Shown: positions 1-9,010, counted from the stretch's first letter. The stretch: 64,000 bases of DNA from Ilumatobacteraceae bacterium (GCA_017859395.1 JAFMNE010000003.1:19891-83890), one strand, 5' to 3'. A program made the numbers and translations. Notes: generated from the sequence alone by a model not told the origin.

Positions 1-38
1 CGATCGGCGTAGGTGATCAGCAGCGGCGCGTTGCGCAT
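1..38 (-). CDS. Sucrose phosphorylase-like GH13 enzyme, N-terminal start only (partial)
   Basis: An ATG on the minus strand at 38 opens a frame reading MRNAPLLITYAD up to the window edge. The LITYAD stretch at the extreme N terminus is the hallmark start of GH13 subfamily 18 enzymes (sucrose phosphorylase/glucosylglycerate phosphorylase), which cleave an alpha-glucoside with phosphate. It begins 5 bases after the stop of the TerB-like gene, so it is probably the next gene of that minus-strand unit. Only 12 residues are visible; no strong SD is seen. Confidence 0.5.
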   Translation of the reverse strand, partial: MRNAPLLITYAD

Positions 39-43
39 CGCGG

Positions 44-472
44 TCAGCCGAAACGAACGGCGATTTCGGCGAGGATGTCGCCCTCGGCTTCGTTCATAAG
101 GTCATCGGCCGCCGCGACCTCACGGGCGGCGGAGAACAGAGCCATGCGCAGTACCCGTGATGAGATACGGGCGTCGATATCGGCGATCAGGTCGATGACA
201 TCGCCGGATTCGATCGCGGTGCGGGCGGTTGACACGGCCCGCTCGAGGTAGTGCTCGAAGGAAAACTCGTCGTCGCGCCAGTCCTCAGAGATTCCGCGGA
301 TCGTGTCCACCTCGGCAGGTTCAACACGCGTGTCGGCCATCATCACGAGCGCCAGTAGTTCGAGCGCGGCGCGGTGTTCGAGGTCGGCGGTGGCGTGCAC
401 CGCGACCCCGCGATACAAGTCGGCGAGTCGATGATTCATCTTCGGTGTTCCTGTCGTCAGAGGGTGACTCAC
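44..472 (-). CDS. TerB-like protein (tellurite-resistance B superfamily)
   Basis: A 142-residue, acidic, all-helical protein. The ALELLALVMMADTRVEPAE stretch followed by conserved acidic helices resembles the TerB/DjlA N-terminal fold, which has a metal-binding-like acidic surface. The reaction or partner is unknown. The GTG at 472 overlaps the TGA of the upstream peptidase gene as GTGA, suggesting translational coupling. An internal ATG at 439 (residue 12) is preceded by AGGA at 9 bases and may be the true start, giving 131 residues. Conserved sequence begins only after that Met. It lies between a secreted-type peptidase and a GH13 gene, and this context does not define a role. Confidence 0.6.
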   Translation of the reverse strand: MSHPLTTGTPKMNHRLADLYRGVAVHATADLEHRAALELLALVMMADTRVEPAEVDTIRGISEDWRDDEFSFEHYLERAVSTARTAIESGDVIDLIADIDARISSRVLRMALFSAAREVAAADDLMNEAEGDILAEIAVRFG

Positions 473-2610
473 ACCGTACTCATACCGGTGCCCGCGGTGG
501 GGGAAAGATGACGGTCTAAGAACTCGGCCTGATGCAGCAGCAAATTCTCTGCCACCACTTCTTGAGGGGTCATGTGGGTGACTCCGACCAGTGGCAACAC
601 TTCATGTGGGGCGCCGGCTGCGAGCAGAGCCGATGAGAGGCGCAGGGTGTGCGCGGCGACGACGTTGTCGTCGGCGAGGCCGTGAATGAGCAGCAATGGG
701 CGCTCCAGACGGGCCAATCCGTCGATGAGTGACGTCGAGGAGTAGGCCACTGGCTCATCGTCGGGATGGCCGAGGTAGCGCTCGGTGTAGTGGGTGTCGT
801 ACCAGCGCCAATCGGTGACGGGCGCGCCCGCAATGGCGGCATGCACGACGTCGGGGCGACGCAGCACGGCCAATGCAGCGAGGTAGCCACCGAAACTCCA
901 TCCACGGATACCGACCCGGCTGGTATCGAGGGTGGCACCGAGTCGGTCGGCGAGGCTGACCGCAGCGTCGAGGCCCGCGATCTGATCATCGAGCACACCA
1001 GAGGCCAAATCGAGAGCCACGGCTCGCTCGCCCTCGCTCCCGTACCCAGGTGTGCCTCGGCCGTCGCAGACCACGACGGCGTAGCCGCGGTCGGCAAGCC
1101 ACTGAGACGGGGCGAACATTCGGCGACTGCGCACCACCCGCCGTGCATGTGGCCCGCCGTACGGGTCAAGCAGCACCGGCAACGGGTTGCCGGTGTACTC
1201 CGACGGGAGCACGAGCGCGACGTCATGGCCGTTGGCCGAACGGGTGAGGTGGACCGAGGGGTTCACCAAGATGTCCTCAGCCGCTGATGCAATGGTTGTG
1301 GAGCTGATGAGGTGCCAGTCGGGGCGGTCATTATCCAAGGTGCTTGCGCGCCACAACGGTCGACGATGGTCGCCGGTGGCCTGCACCACACCGTCGCCGG
1401 TATACACCGGCGTGAGTCGTTGCTGTGGCGTCCACGACCACAGATGCATCACGGTTGGGTCCTCAACCGGATTCGCAGTGAAGAGCACGCCGGCATCGTC
1501 GGCGCTGACGACGGACCGAACCTGCAGCGTGGTGTCGGTGACCACGTGTGCATCGATGTCCAGACGGCGGTACCCGTCACGATCCACGCAGGTCACAACA
1601 GCATCTGGTCCGATGGGCACCGGAGCGCCGGGCACCAATTCCACCCAGTGATCATCGTGGTCGCGATGAATTTCGGTCAGTGCCCCTGTTCGTTGATCAA
1701 TGCGGAAGGTGGCGAGGGTGCGTTGGTCGCGACTCTGCAGAGCGCACCACGGTCCCCAGCGGTCCCATCCGGCGCGGGCGAGGTATTCCCACATGGTGCG
1801 ATCCCATGGCACGGGAATCATCGACGAACCGTTGGCGGCGCAGACGTACAACGTGACGGCGGCGTTGGCGGTTCCTGCTGCGGGGTACCGCACGGCACGA
1901 GGTGCCTCCCACGGCGCGGCTGGATCAGAGATATGCCACACCGGAACCGTCGACTCATCGACGCGGCATACCAGCAGGTTTTCGGCGTCAGGAGCCCACC
2001 AGAACCCGCGGTGACGTTCCATCTCCTCGGCGGCGATGAATTCCGCCATGCCCCAGGCGACATCTGGTGTGGCCTCGCCGATATCGGCGGTGATCACCGG
2101 GGCAGAATCAGTGGCCGTGGTGGCCGGGTCCGGCACCTCGACAACGACGAGGCGCCCGTCGCGCACGACGGCTAGGCGGTGGCCATCTGGTGACAGTCGC
2201 GGATCAAACACCGCAGCGCCGAGATCGACCGTGGTGCATCGGCCCGTGTCGAGATCGATCAGCACCGCAGTGCCGGCGAGTGCCGTGACCGCACGGGTGA
2301 CATCGCGATTGCAGTGGTAGGCCGCAATGCCATCGGCGGATTCGCGCAACCGTTCACGGCGGGCACGTTCAGCCGCGGACTCGGTGCCAGAGGTCGACAG
2401 TTGTGCCGGGTCGACGACGAGGCGTTCATCTCCAGTCGCGGTGTCCACAGCCCAGAGCAGATGCACCGGGTCTGAGGTGGACCGCGCACGCAGGAAATAC
2501 ACGGTGGATCCGTCAGGGGTGATCGTGAGGTCGCGGGCATCGCCGAGGGTGCCCCGTCGGGTGCGCGCCCACTGCCGAGGAAAGGTGTCGCCCTGTGTCA
2601 CGGGGTGCAC
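469..2610 (-). CDS. S9 family dipeptidyl-peptidase IV-like serine peptidase
   Basis: About 713 residues in two parts: an N-terminal beta-propeller (DPP-IV type) and a C-terminal alpha/beta-hydrolase domain. The nucleophile elbow GWSFGGY puts Ser near residue 572, Asp in HGLADDNV near 647 and His in GVTHMT near 679. The AAEEMERHRGFWW segment carries the double-Glu motif that anchors the substrate N terminus in DPP-IV enzymes, so removal of N-terminal dipeptides is expected. No signal peptide is seen. The frame is open to 2685, but that start would overlap the nucleoside hydrolase gene by 56 bases. GTG at 2610 (or 2601) removes the overlap and precedes the first conserved residues. Confidence 0.85.
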   Translation of the reverse strand: MHPVTQGDTFPRQWARTRRGTLGDARDLTITPDGSTVYFLRARSTSDPVHLLWAVDTATGDERLVVDPAQLSTSGTESAAERARRERLRESADGIAAYHCNRDVTRAVTALAGTAVLIDLDTGRCTTVDLGAAVFDPRLSPDGHRLAVVRDGRLVVVEVPDPATTATDSAPVITADIGEATPDVAWGMAEFIAAEEMERHRGFWWAPDAENLLVCRVDESTVPVWHISDPAAPWEAPRAVRYPAAGTANAAVTLYVCAANGSSMIPVPWDRTMWEYLARAGWDRWGPWCALQSRDQRTLATFRIDQRTGALTEIHRDHDDHWVELVPGAPVPIGPDAVVTCVDRDGYRRLDIDAHVVTDTTLQVRSVVSADDAGVLFTANPVEDPTVMHLWSWTPQQRLTPVYTGDGVVQATGDHRRPLWRASTLDNDRPDWHLISSTTIASAAEDILVNPSVHLTRSANGHDVALVLPSEYTGNPLPVLLDPYGGPHARRVVRSRRMFAPSQWLADRGYAVVVCDGRGTPGYGSEGERAVALDLASGVLDDQIAGLDAAVSLADRLGATLDTSRVGIRGWSFGGYLAALAVLRRPDVVHAAIAGAPVTDWRWYDTHYTERYLGHPDDEPVAYSSTSLIDGLARLERPLLLIHGLADDNVVAAHTLRLSSALLAAGAPHEVLPLVGVTHMTPQEVVAENLLLHQAEFLDRHLSPTAGTGMSTV

Positions 2611-2629
2611 GCTATGCGACGGTCGACGT

Positions 2630-3565
2630 TCAGTGGGTGGCCGCTGCAACAGCGTCGACCACGATCTGCCACGCGGCATCGGCATCGACGTCGTCGAGCA
2701 CCGTGCAGTTCGCCGCCGGCCGGTCGAGCAGGGTGCGCCGGTCGATCACTGTCATCCCGCGAGTGTGTTCGCCATCGGTCACGATGTCGACGAATCGTGC
2801 TGTCGATGTGAACAGGTCGGGTCGGCAGACCGCAAGCACCGAGAGTGGGTCATGGACCGCTGCACCAGCCATGTCGTCATGGCGGCTCCGGTAGTTCTCG
2901 GAGAAGAAATCGAACAGGTCTGCGAGGGTTGTGGCGAGAGTGCCTCCCACCGCGCGCACCGCCGTGATACGTGGTTCGGTGGCCTGGAAGCGGTGAGTGA
3001 CATCTAGCCCGGCCATCACCAACGGGGCGCCGCTGCGCACGACAGTGGCGGCGGCATGCGGGTCTGCCCACAGGTTGAACTCGGCCATGGTGGTGCGATT
3101 CCCGAATGTGCCGCCGCCCATGAACGAGATCTCGGCCACGAGGTCGACGATGTCGGGAGCAGAAGTAATGGCGAGCGCGACGTTCGTCATCGGGCCGGTG
3201 ACGACCAGTGAACAACCCGGGTTGGTCCGCACCGTGTCGATGATGAAACCCACCGCATCGGTGCCGTCGACCGGACGGGTCGGCTCAGGAAGTTCTGCAC
3301 CGTCGAGACCACTCTCGCCGTGCACATAGCCAGCGGCGGCTGCGGGCACGACCAGTGGTGCGTCCGCTCCCGAATGCACCTCGGTGTTGAGGTTGAGTAG
3401 GTGCCGCATGACCCGGGCGTTGTAGGTGGTGCGTTCCAGCGGAGCGTTGCCGGCCACGGTGGTGATGCCGAGAACATCGCATAGATGGGCAGCGAGCACG
3501 ATGGCGACGGCGTCGTCGTGGCCAGGATCGCAGTCCAAGATGATGGCGGGGCGTGCGGAGGTCAT
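2630..3565 (-). CDS. Nucleoside hydrolase (inosine/uridine-preferring type)
   Basis: A 311-residue member of the IunH family, which cleaves the N-glycosidic bond of ribonucleosides in salvage. The N-terminal DCDPGHDDAVAI gives the Asp cluster that binds the catalytic Ca2+. A later WADPHAA segment and the GLDVTHRF region are also family features. Length is typical. A second, divergent copy lies at 59612-60553, so this genome carries at least two. The ATG at 3565 has a GGAG very close upstream. It is followed by the S9 peptidase gene, and the two probably share a transcript. Confidence 0.88.
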   Translation of the reverse strand: MTSARPAIILDCDPGHDDAVAIVLAAHLCDVLGITTVAGNAPLERTTYNARVMRHLLNLNTEVHSGADAPLVVPAAAAGYVHGESGLDGAELPEPTRPVDGTDAVGFIIDTVRTNPGCSLVVTGPMTNVALAITSAPDIVDLVAEISFMGGGTFGNRTTMAEFNLWADPHAAATVVRSGAPLVMAGLDVTHRFQATEPRITAVRAVGGTLATTLADLFDFFSENYRSRHDDMAGAAVHDPLSVLAVCRPDLFTSTARFVDIVTDGEHTRGMTVIDRRTLLDRPAANCTVLDDVDADAAWQIVVDAVAAATH

Positions 3566-3641
3566 CGCTCCAGCATGCCAGCCCTGAGCACTCGATGAAT
3601 CGGTGCGACGCTGTTCGATAGATCAGGCATCCACGATCGGG

Positions 3642-5168
3642 TCAGGTATCGGTGATGCGGTGCGTGGCATCGAGAACAACCCGGCGTCCAACCCACTCGC
3701 CGTCTAACAGGGCGGCCGCGACGTCGGGACGGTCGTCGCGCGCCCACATGCGGCGGCCATCAGCGACGCGCACCGCGGCCCATGCGGTACCGGGAGTTCC
3801 GTCGCGTTCGTGCATCACCGTGTAGGCCTCGATGCGGCCCGAGGGGTCGTCGAGGTCGGCGGGGGCGACGGCACTGCGGCGAGGGAGCGCATCGATCACC
3901 TCTTGGGGTGCGTCGTGGCGGAATGGAGTTGCGGGTGGCTCTGTCGAATAGACGCCAAAGGCGTGCTTGGTGGCATAACCACCGTTCGCCCACACGAGCC
4001 CGCGGCTGCCGGCATCGTCACGCAGACGGCGCACCATGGCTGCGATGGCGTGCATCACGTAGTTATTCCAGGGGCCGCCGGCGAAGGCGAGGCCACCGGT
4101 CTGGGTGAGTTGCCGTTCATCTGAGTACGGATTCAGCCCCAGCGACTTGGCGCCGAGTTGCACGGCGGAGGGGAAGCACGAATACAGGTCGATGTGGTCG
4201 ATGTCATCGATTCCAACACCGGCCAGTTCCATGGCGCGGGTCGAACCGATCTCGACTGCCGGCGTGCGGAAAAACTCGTCGCGATCGGAGATGAACGCGT
4301 GCTCATGGCAGTCGGTGCCGGCATGGGGGAACACCCATCGGTCGCGCGGCACACCGAGGGATTCGGCGTGCTGGGCTGAACACACGATGACAGCAGCCGC
4401 CATATCGACATCGTTGTTCGAGTTCATCACCTTTGTGTACGGCGCACCCACCATGCGGTTGCGGTCGCTTGGGGTGATGATGTCGCCAGGGTTCATCGCG
4501 GTGCGGATCCATGCGTTCGGATTCGTGGCTGCTACTGCAGAGAACCTCGACCACAACTGGGCGATATCGGCGAGGTGCTCGGCCGGGCTCACACCGCGAG
4601 CGGCACGAATCGCGGTCTCGAACATCGGGTACACCTGCACCGGCATCATCAGACCGAGCTCGGTCTCATGCGGCGAGTTCATGGTGAGGTCCTTGCCCCA
4701 CGTCTCCGGTGGTTCGGCGGCCAAGGTCTCGGCAGGCACCTTTGGCCAGTCGAGGGTCACATCGCCACGCCGAGCGCGCATGCGGGTGCGGAACGCTTCG
4801 CCACCAACGCACAAAATGGAGTTGAGTTCCCCGGCGACGATGCGTCGCGACGCCTCGTTCACCAGTGACTGCGGCGAGTTGCCGCCAGGCGTGGTGACGA
4901 TGAGCCGGTCGGGCGCAATGCCGAGGTCGGCGGCGACGAGGCGCGCTGGGTCGCCGTAGCGCCAGGTGAGTGTGGAGACCACCGCGACGGCGTCGAGAGT
5001 GTCGAGCGCACGAGTGGCCCCTGCATCGACGGCAGCAGCACGAGCAGCGTCAGCCATCAGGCCGATGGCATGTTCGGCCACCGTTGGGTCATCGACGCGT
5101 TGGAGAACCTCACCGACTCCGATGATGACCGGTGTGGTAGCGGAGGAGGACACAGGGGGAGAACTCAC
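3642..5168 (-). CDS. Thiolase-like protein (TLP1 type) with extra C-terminal domain
   Basis: A 508-residue thiolase-fold protein. The N half has the usual PVIIGVGE start. The position of the nucleophilic loop reads TPGGNSPQSLVNEA, with no Cys where true thiolases carry VCGSG. The C half has DLYSCFPSAV and NGGYATKHAFG, which correspond to the CFx and GHP-like catalytic loops. About 80 further residues after RIEAYTVMH match the extra C-terminal domain described for mycobacterial thiolase-like protein type 1. Acyl-CoA binding is likely, but classical Claisen condensation is doubtful. The GTG at 5168 follows TAACGT by 6 bases, consistent with a leaderless mRNA. Divergent from rpiB. Confidence 0.8.
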   Translation of the reverse strand: MSSPPVSSSATTPVIIGVGEVLQRVDDPTVAEHAIGLMADAARAAAVDAGATRALDTLDAVAVVSTLTWRYGDPARLVAADLGIAPDRLIVTTPGGNSPQSLVNEASRRIVAGELNSILCVGGEAFRTRMRARRGDVTLDWPKVPAETLAAEPPETWGKDLTMNSPHETELGLMMPVQVYPMFETAIRAARGVSPAEHLADIAQLWSRFSAVAATNPNAWIRTAMNPGDIITPSDRNRMVGAPYTKVMNSNNDVDMAAAVIVCSAQHAESLGVPRDRWVFPHAGTDCHEHAFISDRDEFFRTPAVEIGSTRAMELAGVGIDDIDHIDLYSCFPSAVQLGAKSLGLNPYSDERQLTQTGGLAFAGGPWNNYVMHAIAAMVRRLRDDAGSRGLVWANGGYATKHAFGVYSTEPPATPFRHDAPQEVIDALPRRSAVAPADLDDPSGRIEAYTVMHERDGTPGTAWAAVRVADGRRMWARDDRPDVAAALLDGEWVGRRVVLDATHRITDT

Positions 5169-5174
5169 CCCTTC

Positions 5175-5180
5175 ACGTTA
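5175..5180 (-). promoter_or_regulatory. -10 box (TAACGT), thiolase-like gene
   Basis: TAACGT on the minus strand, 6 bases before the GTG at 5168. The spacing places the transcription start at or next to the start codon. Confidence 0.6.
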
Positions 5181-5240
5181 TTCCAGGGCGGGCGGGTGCC
5201 CCCGATCGCATCTCGACCCGGTCGATCTGGGCGCAGGTCG

Positions 5241-5246
5241 TACACT
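5241..5246 (+). promoter_or_regulatory. -10 box (TACACT), rpiB-glyA
   Basis: TACACT, 8 bases before the rpiB GTG at 5255, with no SD between them. The mRNA is probably leaderless or nearly so. Confidence 0.6.
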
Positions 5247-5254
5247 CGTGACCC

Positions 5255-5701
5255 GTGGCCACCATTGCCTTCGGAGCCGACCATGCCGGCTTTCCCCTCA
5301 AGCAACGTCTCATCGAACATGTGGCCGCTGCCGGTCACACGGTGATCGACCACGGCACCAACTCCCTCGACAGCGTCGATTACCCGGAGTTCTGCGCCGC
5401 GGCCGCGCGATCGGTTCGCGATGGCGAGGCCGATGTCGGTGTCGTGTTGGGTGGCAGCGGGCAGGGCGAACAGCTGGCTGCGAACAAGGTGCGTGGGGTT
5501 CGAGCCGCGCTCTGCAACTGTTTGTACACCGCACGGATGGCGCGCGAACACAACGATGCGAATGTGCTGTCAATTGGTGCGCGCGTCGTCGGCGAGGGAC
5601 TGGCGTTGGAAATTATCGATGTGTTCCTCGCCACAGCCTTTGAAGGTGGGCGCCATGCCCGCCGCGTGGCCCAGTTGACCGAACTCGAGGAGTCGTTCTG
5701 A
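5255..5701 (+). CDS. rpiB: Ribose-5-phosphate isomerase B
   Basis: A 148-residue RpiB/LacAB-family isomerase that interconverts ribose-5-phosphate and ribulose-5-phosphate. [14 protein letters not shown], the GGSGQGEQ loop and [15 protein letters not shown] are family motifs. As in the mycobacterial enzyme, the phosphoglucose loop has Ser where E. coli RpiB has its catalytic Cys, and a Glu follows (GQGEQ) that can serve as the base. The GTG at 5255 has a -10 box just upstream. The stop overlaps the glyA ATG as TGATG, so the two are translationally coupled. Confidence 0.93.
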   Translation: MATIAFGADHAGFPLKQRLIEHVAAAGHTVIDHGTNSLDSVDYPEFCAAAARSVRDGEADVGVVLGGSGQGEQLAANKVRGVRAALCNCLYTARMAREHNDANVLSIGARVVGEGLALEIIDVFLATAFEGGRHARRVAQLTELEESF

Positions 5702-6945
5702 TGCCGTTCCCATCCGATACCGATCCCGATCGCGAAATCGCGGCACTGCTCGAGGCCGAGCAGCAGCGTCAGGCCACTGGTCTGCAACTGATCGCGAGTG
5801 AGAACTTCACCTCGCCTGCGGTGATGGCCGCAGTGGGGTCGGTACTCACCAACAAGTACGCCGAGGGATACCCCGGCAAGCGGTACTACGGCGGCAACCA
5901 CGTGGTCGACGACATTGAGTCCTTGGCGATCTCTCGGGTGTGTGCGCTCTTTGGGGCCGACCATGCCAACGTGCAGCCGCACTCGGGTGCGAACGCAAAT
6001 ATGTGCGTGTACCAAGCACTGCTCAGCGCTGGTGACACGGTGCTGGGTCTTGGGCTCGACCATGGCGGTCACCTGACTCATGGCTCACCGGTGAATGCGA
6101 GCGGGATGCTCTACAACTTCGTGAACTATGGCGTTGGAGCCGAAGAACGCATCGATATGGATGCGGTGCGCGATCTTGCGCTTGAGCATCGGCCGCGGAT
6201 GATCGTGGCCGGCACCACGAGCTACCCACGCCGCATCGACCCCGAGCCGTTCCGCGCCATCGCCGACGAAGTCGGGGCGCTGTTGCTCTTCGATATCGCC
6301 CACCTGGCAGGGCTGGTCGCCGGCGGAGCGCATCCGAACCCGGTGCCCTTCGCCGATGTGGTGACGTTCACGACCCACAAGACGTTGCGCGGTCCGCGAG
6401 GTGGTTGCATCCTCACCACAGCCGAGCATGCGGCCGCGATCGACAAGGCGGTGTTCCCCGGGTGGCAGGGAGGACCTCAAGAGAACGCCATCGCGGGTAA
6501 GGCGATTGCATTTCGCGAGGCCGCGACCGCAGAGTTCGCCGAATATGCCCACCGCATCGTGGCGAATGCGGCTTCTCTTGCTGCGGCTCTTGCCGATGAG
6601 GGTTTCCGGATGGTGTCGGGGGGTACCGATACCCACATGATCGTCGTCGACCTGCGACCCTTCGATGCCGAACTCACCGGTAAACAGGCCCAGGCCACAT
6701 TGGATGAGGCCGGAATCACCCTGAACAAGAACACGGTGCCCGATGATCCGCGGAGCCCCTTTGTGACCAGCGGGGTACGAATCGGAACGCCGTCGGTGAC
6801 GACTCAGGGCATGACCCCGGCCGAGATGCCCACGGTGGCCCGGCTGATCGCTCGCGCCCTGCGTGGGCGCGACGATGCCACCGAGATCTCCAAGGTGCGT
6901 GCCGCGGTTGCCGAGTTGTGCGCACGCTTTCCCATCTACTCCTGA
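5701..6945 (+). CDS. glyA: Serine hydroxymethyltransferase
   Basis: A 414-residue PLP enzyme that converts serine and tetrahydrofolate to glycine and methylene-THF. [22 protein letters not shown] and the PLP-lysine motif [14 protein letters not shown] are present. It overlaps rpiB by one base and is followed 6 bases later by the WecA-like gene. The rpiB-glyA pair upstream of the atp operon is a common actinobacterial order. No glycine riboswitch-like structure was found upstream. Confidence 0.96.
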   Translation: MPFPSDTDPDREIAALLEAEQQRQATGLQLIASENFTSPAVMAAVGSVLTNKYAEGYPGKRYYGGNHVVDDIESLAISRVCALFGADHANVQPHSGANANMCVYQALLSAGDTVLGLGLDHGGHLTHGSPVNASGMLYNFVNYGVGAEERIDMDAVRDLALEHRPRMIVAGTTSYPRRIDPEPFRAIADEVGALLLFDIAHLAGLVAGGAHPNPVPFADVVTFTTHKTLRGPRGGCILTTAEHAAAIDKAVFPGWQGGPQENAIAGKAIAFREAATAEFAEYAHRIVANAASLAAALADEGFRMVSGGTDTHMIVVDLRPFDAELTGKQAQATLDEAGITLNKNTVPDDPRSPFVTSGVRIGTPSVTTQGMTPAEMPTVARLIARALRGRDDATEISKVRAAVAELCARFPIYS

Positions 6946-6951
6946 TCATCC

Positions 6952-8121
6952 ATGGGTCCGTCGCTCGGTGACTATCTCCTGATAGGGGTGATCGCCGCAG
7001 CGGCGACGGCGGTAGCAACCCCGTTTGTCGCCTATGCGGCGCGGGTGCGGGGTTGGATGGCCGAACCGAACGAGCGCAGTGTGCATGTGCTCGCAATCCC
7101 CAATGTGGGCGGAGTGGCGATGGTCATTGGCCTTGCGGTGGCGATGATGGTCGCAGCCGTGCTCGGCCGCTTCGATGCGGTGCTGGGTGATGGGCGAGAA
7201 CTACTCGGGGTCGTCATCGCCGCGGTGGTCGTGTTGGTCATCGGAGTGGCCGATGACCTGATGGATCTCCCGCCACCAGCCAAGGTCACCGGCATCGTCG
7301 GCGCAGCGCTTGTTCTGCTGTGGTTCGGGGTGACCATGTTCTACTTCCGCGTTCCATTCGTCGATGTGTTCGTGCTGTCGGGCGACTGGCAACCGGTTGT
7401 CACCGTTGTGTGGCTGCTCGGCATGACACAGGCCATCAACCTCATCGATGGCCTTGATGGGTTAGCCGCAGGGATCGTGGCGATTGCATCGGCCGCGTTC
7501 TTTTTGTACGCCTGGCGACTCGGGGAGCTCGACCTGCTCAGCCAGCCAAACCCTGGCCCGCTGATCGCGGTGGTCACCGCGGGTATCTCGGTGGGTTTTC
7601 TGCCGTTCAATTTCAACCCGGCGCGCATCTTCATGGGTGACGGAGGAGCGTTCGTACTGGGCTTGCTGATGGCGGCCTCGACGTCGGTTGTTGGAGGTCG
7701 TGCCACGCCGGGCAGCCAAGAGTTCGTCGGGCAGACCTTCTTCTTCTTGGCGCCTCTGGTGCTGCCGTTGTTGATCTTGGGCGTGCCGGTCCTCGACACA
7801 TTGTTTGCCATCGTGCGACGCATCTCGAAACGCCAGGCGATCGATGTGGCCGACAAGGGTCACCTGCACCACCGCCTGATGAACCTCGGCCACGGGCACC
7901 GTCGATCGGTCGCGATCCTGTGGGCGTGGACCCTGGTGCTGTCGGGTTTCGTGCTGTACCCGGTGCTCACCGATCAGAACCCGACGTACCTCCCGTTCGG
8001 CATGGCAGCGATCGGACTGGTGCTGTTCACGGTGCTGCATCCGAGTGTGCGCCGTAAACGGACCGAGGAGATTGAGGCCGCACTCGATCGACCCGCGGCC
8101 GAGCAGATCCGCCCTCGGTGA
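6952..8121 (+). CDS. Undecaprenyl-phosphate GlcNAc-1-phosphate transferase-like (WecA/TagO/MraY superfamily)
   Basis: A 389-residue polytopic membrane protein with about 10-11 predicted TM helices. Signatures in order: NERSVHVLAIPNVGG, VADDLMD (Mg2+-binding Asp pair), NLIDGLDGLAAG, FNPARIFMGDGG and the HLHHRLMNLGHGH histidine loop. These define polyprenyl-phosphate N-acetylhexosamine-1-phosphate transferases of the WecA/TagO/Rfe branch, which start cell-wall polymer linkage or glycan synthesis on the lipid carrier. In actinobacteria this gene commonly precedes atpB, as here. Confidence 0.9.
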   Translation: MGPSLGDYLLIGVIAAAATAVATPFVAYAARVRGWMAEPNERSVHVLAIPNVGGVAMVIGLAVAMMVAAVLGRFDAVLGDGRELLGVVIAAVVVLVIGVADDLMDLPPPAKVTGIVGAALVLLWFGVTMFYFRVPFVDVFVLSGDWQPVVTVVWLLGMTQAINLIDGLDGLAAGIVAIASAAFFLYAWRLGELDLLSQPNPGPLIAVVTAGISVGFLPFNFNPARIFMGDGGAFVLGLLMAASTSVVGGRATPGSQEFVGQTFFFLAPLVLPLLILGVPVLDTLFAIVRRISKRQAIDVADKGHLHHRLMNLGHGHRRSVAILWAWTLVLSGFVLYPVLTDQNPTYLPFGMAAIGLVLFTVLHPSVRRKRTEEIEAALDRPAAEQIRPR

Positions 8122-8138
8122 GAATCCTTCGGATCGTG

Positions 8139-8168
8139 TTGCAGCGACCATGTCGCACCGTCTAGTTT
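8139..8168 (+). promoter_or_regulatory. Predicted atp operon promoter (TTGCAG-N18-TAGTTT)
   Basis: TTGCAG at 8139-8144 and TAGTTT at 8163-8168, 18 bases apart, in the 125-base gap before the first atp gene. A TSS near 8175 would give a leader of about 70 bases. Confidence 0.45.
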
Positions 8169-8186
8169 GTGCGAGGTTTCACAAAC
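8165..8186. promoter_or_regulatory. CRP/FNR-like palindrome over the atp promoter
   Basis: GTTTGTG at 8165-8171 and CACAAAC at 8180-8186 form a perfect 7-base inverted repeat with an 8-base centre. This equals TGTG-N8-CACA, the spacing of CRP-family sites (TGTGA-N6-TCACA), with one half-site base changed. It overlaps the predicted -10 and the start of transcription, a position that fits repression. Confidence 0.4.
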
Positions 8187-8246
8187 ACCCCCCGCGATGC
8201 CGTACACCGGTGTTGCACTCACGAAGCGCAACGCACACCCCGACCG

Positions 8247-8540
8247 ATGCAACTCCTCTTCACCCGAGCACGTGACGCACGTGGCGCCGGAGCCGACGAC
8301 AACCTCGGCCGCGGCATGGAAGCAGCGATCATGCTGGGTCTTTTTTTGGGGCTTGGCTGGTTGATCGACTCCTGGCTTGGCACACGGCCGGGATTCATGA
8401 TCGGTCTGACCGTCTTCGCTGCTGTCGGTGTCTTCGTCCGCATGAAATATGCCTATGAGGCAACGATCGCTGCGCTTGAGGCCGAGCGCAAGAACGCAGC
8501 GCGTGCGCCACGGCGCAGCGATTCGGAGGCTGCGGTATGA
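8247..8540 (+). CDS. AtpZ/AtpI-like small membrane protein
   Basis: About 97 residues with two TM helices (GMEAAIMLGLFLGLGWLIDSW and PGFMIGLTVFAAVGVFVRM) and a basic tail. It matches the AtpZ/AtpI family found at the head of F-ATPase operons, proposed to help c-ring assembly or Mg2+/Ca2+ movement. The ATG at 8247 is chosen because it keeps the conserved stretch before the first helix; a GTG at 8169 gives an unlikely Cys-rich extension. It overlaps the next gene as ATGA. Confidence 0.75.
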   Translation: MQLLFTRARDARGAGADDNLGRGMEAAIMLGLFLGLGWLIDSWLGTRPGFMIGLTVFAAVGVFVRMKYAYEATIAALEAERKNAARAPRRSDSEAAV

Positions 8541-8989
8541 ATGCCGAACTGTCACCGGCTGACATTGCCGTGGATGCAGCGGAGACCCCCGCCGTTGAAA
8601 TGCAGATCTCTGGTGATCTCGCTCGGCGTGGTGTGATCGCGTCACCTCTCATCGTCGGTGCGGCCACCGTTGTGTGGGGTCTTGACGGCCTTGCGTCAGG
8701 TGCCTTCGCGCTGGCGTTGGTGCTCGCGAATTTTGTTCTCGCGGCGCTGATGGTGTCGTCCGCAGCGCGTATCTCGCCGCCGGCCGTCATGGTGGCGGCG
8801 TTGGGAGGGTTCGTCATCCGCCTCGGCATCATCATGATTGCAGTGCTGTTGGTACGCGATCAGCAGTGGATTTCACTCCAAGCCCTTGGAGCGGTCATCA
8901 TTGTGGCGCACCTCGGGCTGCTGCTCTGGGAGTTGAACCACGTATCCATCTCATTCGCTCACTCCGGCATCCGATCAACCCACCCGTAA
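8537..8989 (+). CDS. atpI: AtpI-like membrane protein (ATP synthase protein I family)
   Basis: 150 residues with four predicted TM helices, a short charged loop between helices 2 and 3 and a soluble N terminus of about 30 residues. Position (ATGA overlap with the preceding AtpZ-like gene, just before atpB) and topology fit the ATP synthase I family, a non-essential assembly factor. Sequence motifs are weak, so the assignment leans on context. Confidence 0.65.
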   Translation: MNAELSPADIAVDAAETPAVEMQISGDLARRGVIASPLIVGAATVVWGLDGLASGAFALALVLANFVLAALMVSSAARISPPAVMVAALGGFVIRLGIIMIAVLLVRDQQWISLQALGAVIIVAHLGLLLWELNHVSISFAHSGIRSTHP

Positions 8990-9010
8990 TCACTAGGAAC
9001 GGTAAGAAAC

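Noticed and set aside
5169-5254. Glycine riboswitch or other structured leader before rpiB-glyA
   Set aside because: The gap is 86 bases, has divergent -10 boxes close to both starts and no paired glycine-aptamer-like elements.
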